Positions 58,837-64,000 of a DNA stretch of 64,000 nucleotides are shown one piece after another. Under the pieces are notes generated by a model. It did no database searches. It was given only the letters and a program-made list of their open reading frames with translations, and was not told the origin of the DNA. This DNA is from an uncultured Oxalobacter sp. (GTDB taxonomy: Bacteria; Pseudomonadota; Gammaproteobacteria; Burkholderiales; Burkholderiaceae_D). The stretch lies in assembly GCA_934277985.1 (NCBI GenBank), contig CAKQWF010000001.1, forward strand, positions 62,001 through 126,000, in the 5' to 3' direction. Each line of letters opens with the position of its first letter. The stretch's first letter is position 1. A program made the translations under genes and the position numbers.

Positions 58837-59580
58837 TTACATACGGAAGTGTTCACCAAGATAAACGCGTCTGACGGATTCGTTTTCGATGATTTCGTCC
58901 GGATGGCCGCTTGCCAGTACGGTGCCCTGATTGATGATGTAAGCGTGGTCGCAAATGCCCAGCGTTTCACGGACATTATGGTCGGTAATCAATACGCCGA
59001 TGCCGCGATCTTTCAGGAAACGGACGATCCTCTGGATTTCGATAACGGCAATCGGGTCGATACCTGCAAACGGTTCGTCAAGCAGGATGAAGCGTGGATC
59101 GGTGGCAAGCGCACGTGCGATTTCGACACGGCGACGTTCGCCACCAGAGAGGGAAAGGGCGGAGTTGGTTCGCAATTTTTCGATTTGCAGTTCTGCCAGC
59201 AGACAGTCCAGCTTTTGCTCGACTTCATCTTTCGGCAAGGGTTTTCCGTCTTTTTTCTGCAATTCAAGCACAGCGCGTATGTTGTCCTCGACATTGAGTT
59301 TGCGGAAAACGGATGCTTCCTGAGGCAGATAGGACAGCCCCATGGATGCACGCTTGTGTATGGGCAATCGTGTGAGATCGACACCGTCCAGTTCGATCAC
59401 GCCATCATCGGCGGGTACCAGTCCCACGATCATGTAAAACGATGTGGTTTTGCCTGCACCGTTTGGCCCAAGCAGACCGACGACTTCACCGCTCGATACG
59501 TCAAGCGAGACATTGGAAACGACAGTCCTTTTGCCATAGGTTTTTTGCAGATGGCGAACGATCAGTTTGCTGTTGCTCAT
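58837..59580 (-). CDS. lptB: LPS export ABC transporter ATPase LptB
   Basis: A 247-residue ABC ATPase that powers LPS extraction from the inner membrane with LptFG (not in the window). Walker A is GPNGAGKTT, the Q-loop LPQEASVF, the signature [16 protein letters not shown], Walker [14 protein letters not shown] and the switch His in [11 protein letters not shown]. LptB-type conserved [14 protein letters not shown] is present. It starts 4 bp before the end of lptA (overlap), indicating one operon with lptA and lptC. Confidence 0.96.
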   Translation of the reverse strand: MSNSKLIVRHLQKTYGKRTVVSNVSLDVSSGEVVGLLGPNGAGKTTSFYMIVGLVPADDGVIELDGVDLTRLPIHKRASMGLSYLPQEASVFRKLNVEDNIRAVLELQKKDGKPLPKDEVEQKLDCLLAELQIEKLRTNSALSLSGGERRRVEIARALATDPRFILLDEPFAGIDPIAVIEIQRIVRFLKDRGIGVLITDHNVRETLGICDHAYIINQGTVLASGHPDEIIENESVRRVYLGEHFRM

Positions 59581-60131
59581 TTCGTGGCCTTCTTTTCACG
59601 AGGTTGGATAACGGCCTTGACACGTCCTGCACCCGGTTTCGATACCCCTTCACTGGTGTTGTAAACACTGTAATATTCGGTACGTGCGTTATAGGAGATG
59701 TATTCACCCGATACGTCATCGGTGACCTGGTTGCCTTGCAGGCGTCTCACTCTGGCCTGTGTGAAAAACTTGATGATTTCATCCTTGTTGTCGTATTCGA
59801 TTTTCTTGCCGTATCCCTCCATCCATATATTCGGACCGCCGTCCTGTTTTTGCCTGAGGGATGCCAGCCTGTCGGGAGCGGCATAAAGGGTGATGTACTG
59901 ATAGCCTTCCGGATCTTCGACGATGACGGCCTTGCCGGCCTTGATAAGCAGGGTGCCTTTCGTGACGACGACATTGCCGGTGAATGTCGTGACCTGTTTG
60001 ACGTCATCGGAATGCATCTGGTCCGCTTCGATGTCGGTCGGTTTGTTCGCGTCCGCTTTTTCGGCCGATGCCAGAAGCGGAAGACCGGCACAGCACAGGA
60101 CAGCCACAAAATGGTAAATGATCTTTTTCAT
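59577..60131 (-). CDS. lptA: LPS transport periplasmic protein LptA
   Basis: A 184-residue periplasmic bridge protein. The signal peptide is [23 protein letters not shown]. The OstA/LptA beta-jellyroll shows [40 protein letters not shown] and [19 protein letters not shown]. It carries LPS between LptC and the outer-membrane LptDE by family function. It overlaps lptB by 4 bp and lies 15 bp after lptC. Confidence 0.94.
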   Translation of the reverse strand: MKKIIYHFVAVLCCAGLPLLASAEKADANKPTDIEADQMHSDDVKQVTTFTGNVVVTKGTLLIKAGKAVIVEDPEGYQYITLYAAPDRLASLRQKQDGGPNIWMEGYGKKIEYDNKDEIIKFFTQARVRRLQGNQVTDDVSGEYISYNARTEYYSVYNTSEGVSKPGAGRVKAVIQPREKKATK

Positions 60132-60146
60132 GTCGTTTTCGGTCGG

Positions 60147-60752
60147 TTAGTGTTTGGATGTGCCGGGGGGATTGTAAGTGATTCTGGCGCGGTTGAATAT
60201 TTGCAGTTCGCTGGTGGCATTGTTGGCCTGCATGCCGACGCCGGTCATGACGGAATGCGCGTCGGATATGGTCACTTCACGGTCGCTGGTCATGATCTCG
60301 TCATCCGGATAGATCAGGACATATTCTGAAGTCAGGCGCACGGGGCCTTTGCGTGCGGATGGCTCACGATCCATGACGACATTGTCATGCATATGGATTT
60401 TGGTATTGAAATCTTCCACATAGGCAGTATCGGAACGGATCGTCTGCAGCTGGTTATGGTCGCTTAACGAGTAGATGACAGGATTGTCGATCAGATAGGA
60501 GTCCTCGACCGGAAAATGTGTCAGTTTGGTGCCGATCGCCTCGTACTGTGGCGATCCGTCCGGATTGATACGGTAGTAACGGAAGTTTTCCACGATGTAA
60601 TCCGGTTCGGTACGCTGTACCAGCGCGTCGGAGTCGGATGCACTCTTTCTGATGACCATGTTGACCCACAGACTGCACAATGCCAGTATCAGGACGACGG
60701 TGAAGATGATGGCAAGCCGTACACGCACTACCGATTTCGGACCCTGAATCAT
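60147..60752 (-). CDS. lptC: LPS export protein LptC
   Basis: A 201-residue bitopic protein. One membrane helix at about 12-34 (RLAIIFTVVLILALCSLWVNMVI) is followed by a periplasmic LptA-like jellyroll (DYIVENFRYYRINPDGSPQYEAIGTKLTHFP, SEYVLIYPDDEIMTSDREVTISDAHS). It docks LptBFG to LptA. ATG 60752 overlaps the kdsC stop as ATGA, which decides the start over the frame extension to 60785. Confidence 0.92.
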   Translation of the reverse strand: MIQGPKSVVRVRLAIIFTVVLILALCSLWVNMVIRKSASDSDALVQRTEPDYIVENFRYYRINPDGSPQYEAIGTKLTHFPVEDSYLIDNPVIYSLSDHNQLQTIRSDTAYVEDFNTKIHMHDNVVMDREPSARKGPVRLTSEYVLIYPDDEIMTSDREVTISDAHSVMTGVGMQANNATSELQIFNRARITYNPPGTSKH

Positions 60753-61276
60753 TTGAGAAAGCTCTCCACAACAGCGGTATAACAACCTTTGGCGTGCAAA
60801 ATCATGTCGCAGATTTCGCGGACGGCACCATTGCCGCCTTCATGATGTGTGACGTAATCGACACGCGAGAGTACCTCGGCATGACCGTTCGGAACGCCGA
60901 AAGAGACGCCGACACGGGTCAGAACGGGCAGGTCGATGATATCGTCGCCGACGAAAGCGCACAGGTCAGCCGTCAGACCGGTCTTCTCCAGAAGCTGCGC
61001 AAAGGCTTTCTGTTTCTGGCCCGCTCCCTGGATGACATGATTGATTTCCAGATCGGCGGCACGGCGGTTGACGATGGGGGAATTGCGCGCACTGATGATG
61101 GCGGTTGCGACATCGGCTCTTTTCAGCAGCTTGATGCCGTGTCCGTCCAGTACATTGAAACTTTTGAACAATTCTCCGTTTTCGCCGTAATGCATTTTCC
61201 CGTCGGTCAGTACGCCGTCCACATCGAAAATCATCAGCCGGATATGCGACAGTTTTTCAAGCAGGTGGGCATTCAT
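60749..61276 (-). CDS. kdsC: 3-deoxy-D-manno-octulosonate 8-phosphate phosphatase KdsC
   Basis: A 175-residue HAD phosphatase that makes Kdo for LPS inner core. The nucleophile motif is LMIFDVDGVLTDG, then FNVLDGHGIKLLKRADVATAIISARNS, and the metal motif AFVGDDIIDLPVL. GVPNGHAEVLSRVDYVTHHEGGNGAVREICDMIL is typical of KdsC tetramers. It overlaps kdsD by one base and lptC by four. Confidence 0.95.
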   Translation of the reverse strand: MNAHLLEKLSHIRLMIFDVDGVLTDGKMHYGENGELFKSFNVLDGHGIKLLKRADVATAIISARNSPIVNRRAADLEINHVIQGAGQKQKAFAQLLEKTGLTADLCAFVGDDIIDLPVLTRVGVSFGVPNGHAEVLSRVDYVTHHEGGNGAVREICDMILHAKGCYTAVVESFLK

Positions 61277-62292
61277 CAGATCACCTTCGCCACAGTCAGG
61301 TCGTGAATATGCAATGCACCGATGAGCTTGCCGTTATCGTCGGTGACCAGAAGCTGGTTGATGCGAAATTTTTCCATGATGCTGACCGCTTCGGCGGCCA
61401 GTTTGTCCGCTGCGATTGTACGCGGATTTTTCGACATGACGTCACGAATGACGATATCGGAAAAATCCTGACGTTTTTCGATGAGGCGCCGCAAATCGCC
61501 GTCTGTGAATACCCCGATGGCATGTCCTTCATGATCGACGACGGAAGTCATGGCAATGCCTTTTTTGGTGATTTCGAACAGTGCATCGCGCAGGAGAGTG
61601 TCTGCCGTCACGACAGGGATGTCGTCGCCCTTGCGCATGATGTCCGATACCATGGTCAGCAGCCGACGTCCCAGTGCACCGCCCGGATGCGAGCGTGCAA
61701 AATCGTCTTCGCGGAATCCGCGAGCATCGAGCAACGCGACGGCGATGGCATCGCCCAGTGCCAGTGTGGTGGTTGTGCTGGCCGTCGGTGCCAGATTCAG
61801 CGGGCAGGCTTCCTTTTCGACGTGGACATTCAGGTGTACATCGGCCAGTTTCGCAAGGCCGGATGCCGGGTTTCCTGTCATGGCGATGAGCCGGGTACCC
61901 ATTCGCTTGATGATCGGTGCGATCGCCATCAGTTCGCCGGCCTCTCCGGAATAGGAAATCGCAATGAATACATCGTCATGGGTGATCATGCCCAGATCAC
62001 CATGTGCAGCTTCTGCGGGATGGACGAACATGGCAGGAGTCCCGGTCGAAGCCAGTGTTGCCGCGATTTTGCGGCCAATATGGCCGGATTTGCCGATGCC
62101 GGAGACGACCACGCGTCCCTTGCAGTTAAGGAGCAGCGAGACGGACTGGACGAAATGCACGGCATCTTCCTGGAGAAAACGTTTTCTGAGGGTTTCCAGT
62201 GCGTGTGCCTCAATCTGAAGTGTATCGTCCGCGAGTTTGAGCAGGCGATCCGTATCGATGGACGGTTTGTTTTGGGTGACTTCTTTGTTCAT
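61276..62292 (-). CDS. kdsD: arabinose-5-phosphate isomerase KdsD
   Basis: Converts ribulose-5-phosphate to arabinose-5-phosphate, the first step of Kdo synthesis. The 338-residue protein has an N-terminal SIS domain (GRVVVSGIGKSGHIGRKIAATLASTGTPAMFVHPAEAAHGDLG, ISYSGEAGEL, NLAPTASTTTTLALGDAIAVALLDARGF). A pair of CBS domains occupies about 210-338. No ribosome binding site is visible before ATG 62292, and a -10-like TATACT lies only 6 bp upstream. First gene of the kds-lpt-rpoN-hpf operon. Confidence 0.94.
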   Translation of the reverse strand: MNKEVTQNKPSIDTDRLLKLADDTLQIEAHALETLRKRFLQEDAVHFVQSVSLLLNCKGRVVVSGIGKSGHIGRKIAATLASTGTPAMFVHPAEAAHGDLGMITHDDVFIAISYSGEAGELMAIAPIIKRMGTRLIAMTGNPASGLAKLADVHLNVHVEKEACPLNLAPTASTTTTLALGDAIAVALLDARGFREDDFARSHPGGALGRRLLTMVSDIMRKGDDIPVVTADTLLRDALFEITKKGIAMTSVVDHEGHAIGVFTDGDLRRLIEKRQDFSDIVIRDVMSKNPRTIAADKLAAEAVSIMEKFRINQLLVTDDNGKLIGALHIHDLTVAKVI

Positions 62293-62578
62293 GATGAAAG
62301 TATAAACGAATTATCCGGGCATGAATCCTGCTTGTACGGCAAAATGATATGCCGGAAATTCAGGCATGTCTGTCGTATGGGGTATTTTACCGATGTTTGC
62401 CGGTGGCGCGGATGTAACACTTCGTCACAAATGGGGAACATCGGGCAAAGACGAATTTGGATACAATAGCATCTGCATAAACGGGTATGTCCATGGGAAC
62501 GTATGATGTAAAAGTGCGTTCCGCATAAAAGCGGACGGTCGTTTTTGTCTGTTAAATAAAGCGCAGTTATTCCATTTC

Positions 62579-64000
62579 ATGCAATCATCCCTAGAATTTG
62601 TTTTGCTGATGCTGGGCGCCGCCGTGATCGGCGTGGTCATTTTCCGCTATCTTCAGCTGCCTTCGATTCTGGGGTATCTTGCCGTCGGTGTCGCAATTGG
62701 TCCGCATTCGACAGGGCTGGTCAGCGATACGCAATCTCTTGAAGGGCTGGCCGAATTCGGGGTGGTTTTCCTGATGTTTACCGTCGGGCTGGAATTTTCC
62801 CTGTCACAGTTGCTGGCCATGCGCAAAATCGTTTTCGGGCTGGGACTGGCTCAGGTATCGATTTCGATGGTGGGTTCCATCATTTTAACGTTTGCCATCG
62901 TTTTCGTTTTGCCGCAGCTGGGAACGACGACATGGCAGGCGGCACTGGCTCTGGGGGGCGCATGGGCGATGTCTTCGACGGCGATCGTATCGAAGATGCT
63001 CGCGGAACGCATGGAACTTGAAACGGATTACGGGCGCCGTGTCATCGGCATTCTCCTGTTTCAGGATCTGGCGGTCGTGTTGCTGCTCATCATCGTGCCG
63101 ACGCTGGCGCATGGAACCGGCGATATTTTGCTGATCATCGGTATGGCGCTGGGCAAGACTGCGGTGGTGCTGGTGCTTTTGCTGTTTGTCGGCAAAAAGT
63201 TCATGAACAAGTGGCTCGAGATCGTGGCAAGGCGCAATTCTCAGGAATTGTTCATGCTGAACCTGCTTCTGATGACGCTGGGTGCGGCATGGATCACGGA
63301 ACAGGCAGGCCTTTCCATGGAACTCGGCGCTTTCATCGCCGGTATGCTGATTTCCGAGACGCGTTACAAAAACGAAGTGGATGTCGATATCAAGTCGTTC
63401 CGTGACGTATTGCTTGGCCTTTTCTTCATCACGATCGGCATGATGCTCGATATGAGTCTGGTACTCCACTACTGGTGGTTTGTCCTGCTCATTATCGTTT
63501 CCGCGTTCTTGTACAAGTTTGCGCTGGCTGCATGGCTGACGCGCCTGTTCGGCGCGTCGCGCGGGGTCAGTCTCAAAACCGGGTTGGCACTGGCTCAGGC
63601 GGGTGAATTCAGTTTCGTTCTGGTCAACCAGATATCCGGACTGCAAATGGTGGAACCATGGGTCGTGCAGGTTACGATGGCATCCATGGTGTTGTCGATG
63701 CTGGCGGCTCCGTTCATCATTCTCAATGCCGACAAGATCGTCATGCGTTTTTCGGCCAATGAATGGATACAGCAATCGCTGGAACTTACGAAAATCGCCA
63801 GCAGTTCGATGGCATTGCAGCGGCATGTCATTCTCGCCGGTTTCGGCAGAACCGGACAGAATATCGCGACCTTGCTCGAAGAAGAGCAGGTGCCTTATCG
63901 CGCACTCGATCTGGATCTGGAGAGAGTCAGGAAAGCGGAGGCTGCCGGTGCCAATGTGTCCTATGCCGACGCGACGCGCAGGGAAAGTCTGGTTGCGGCC
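62579..64000 (+). CDS. CPA2-family cation:proton antiporter (Kef-type), 3' end outside window
   Basis: 474 codons are open from ATG 62579 to the window edge. The N-terminal exchanger domain begins MQSSLEFVLLMLGAAVIGVV and contains LGYLAVGVAIGPHSTGL, GVVFLMFTVGLEFS, MSSTAIVSKML and ILLFQDLAVVLLLI, motifs of KefB/KefC-like antiporters. A Rossmann RCK/TrkA-N domain starts at about residue 415 (RHVILAGFGRTGQNIATLLEEEQVPYRALDLD). Full KefB-type proteins are about 600-660 residues, so the RCK domain is cut. Role would be K+ or Na+ export and pH control. Divergent from kdsD, a common order in Burkholderiales. Confidence 0.92.
   Translation, partial: MQSSLEFVLLMLGAAVIGVVIFRYLQLPSILGYLAVGVAIGPHSTGLVSDTQSLEGLAEFGVVFLMFTVGLEFSLSQLLAMRKIVFGLGLAQVSISMVGSIILTFAIVFVLPQLGTTTWQAALALGGAWAMSSTAIVSKMLAERMELETDYGRRVIGILLFQDLAVVLLLIIVPTLAHGTGDILLIIGMALGKTAVVLVLLLFVGKKFMNKWLEIVARRNSQELFMLNLLLMTLGAAWITEQAGLSMELGAFIAGMLISETRYKNEVDVDIKSFRDVLLGLFFITIGMMLDMSLVLHYWWFVLLIIVSAFLYKFALAAWLTRLFGASRGVSLKTGLALAQAGEFSFVLVNQISGLQMVEPWVVQVTMASMVLSMLAAPFIILNADKIVMRFSANEWIQQSLELTKIASSSMALQRHVILAGFGRTGQNIATLLEEEQVPYRALDLDLERVRKAEAAGANVSYADATRRESLVAA

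Overview
The window looks like chromosomal DNA of a betaproteobacterium of the order Burkholderiales, most likely family Oxalobacteraceae and possibly Oxalobacter itself. This rests on gene order (dusB-fis-purH-ruvCAB, spoT-rpoZ-gmk, kdsD-kdsC-lptCAB-rpoN-hpf, anmK-M23 peptidase beside tyrS) and on how the translated proteins read. The genus is inferred. Base composition is moderate and even, and I see no insertion sequence, prophage, integrase, CRISPR array or rRNA operon. Most of the window is core genome. The accessory-looking parts are a large autotransporter and a few exported enzymes.

Layout: 1-1.3 kb holds the 3' end of malate synthase G with its terminator and a tRNA-Leu(CAA). 1.3-9.2 kb is a long minus-strand block: ABM-domain protein, Nudix hydrolase, ruvB, ruvA, ruvC, purH, fis, dusB, a histidine phosphatase, a PEBP-family protein and dtd. 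9.5-12.0 kb has anmK and an M23 peptidase, divergent from tyrS. 13.4-17.5 kb (minus) has spoT, rpoZ, gmk and bamD, divergent from rluD-pgeF-rimO-metC. 22-28 kb has a LOG-family gene, an exported gamma-glutamyltransferase-family enzyme, serS and NADP-type gdhA. 28.4-33.8 kb is one autotransporter whose signal-peptide start and passenger/barrel lie in different frames. 34-40 kb has rarA, an ADP-sugar Nudix hydrolase, a cold-shock protein, an MFS exporter, a hotdog thioesterase and ETF-ubiquinone oxidoreductase. 40.5-52.1 kb is a full glycogen cluster, glgB-glgX-pgm-glgC-glgA-glgP. 52-57 kb carries small or poorly known genes, an exported choloylglycine-hydrolase-family enzyme, tRNA-Pro(GGG) and a Sel1-repeat protein. 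56.9-62.3 kb (minus) is kdsD-kdsC-lptC-lptA-lptB-rpoN-hpf, divergent from a truncated CPA2 (Kef-type) antiporter.

How genes work together: RuvABC process Holliday junctions. KdsD and KdsC make Kdo and LptCAB move LPS across the envelope. SpoT, omega and Gmk link ppGpp and GTP metabolism. GlgC/GlgA/GlgB build glycogen, and GlgP, GlgX and Pgm return it to hexose phosphate.

The main observations for follow-up are the -1 type frame break in the autotransporter and three strong inverted repeats in promoter regions: upstream of glgC (AcrR-operator-like), upstream of gdhA (11-bp arms around a predicted promoter), and between the DUF2059 and choloylglycine-hydrolase genes (12-bp arms). Next come a gamma-glutamyltransferase relative that lacks the usual residues after its nucleophile, and a 58-codon gene behind glgP. 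I did not find a clearly new multi-gene system.
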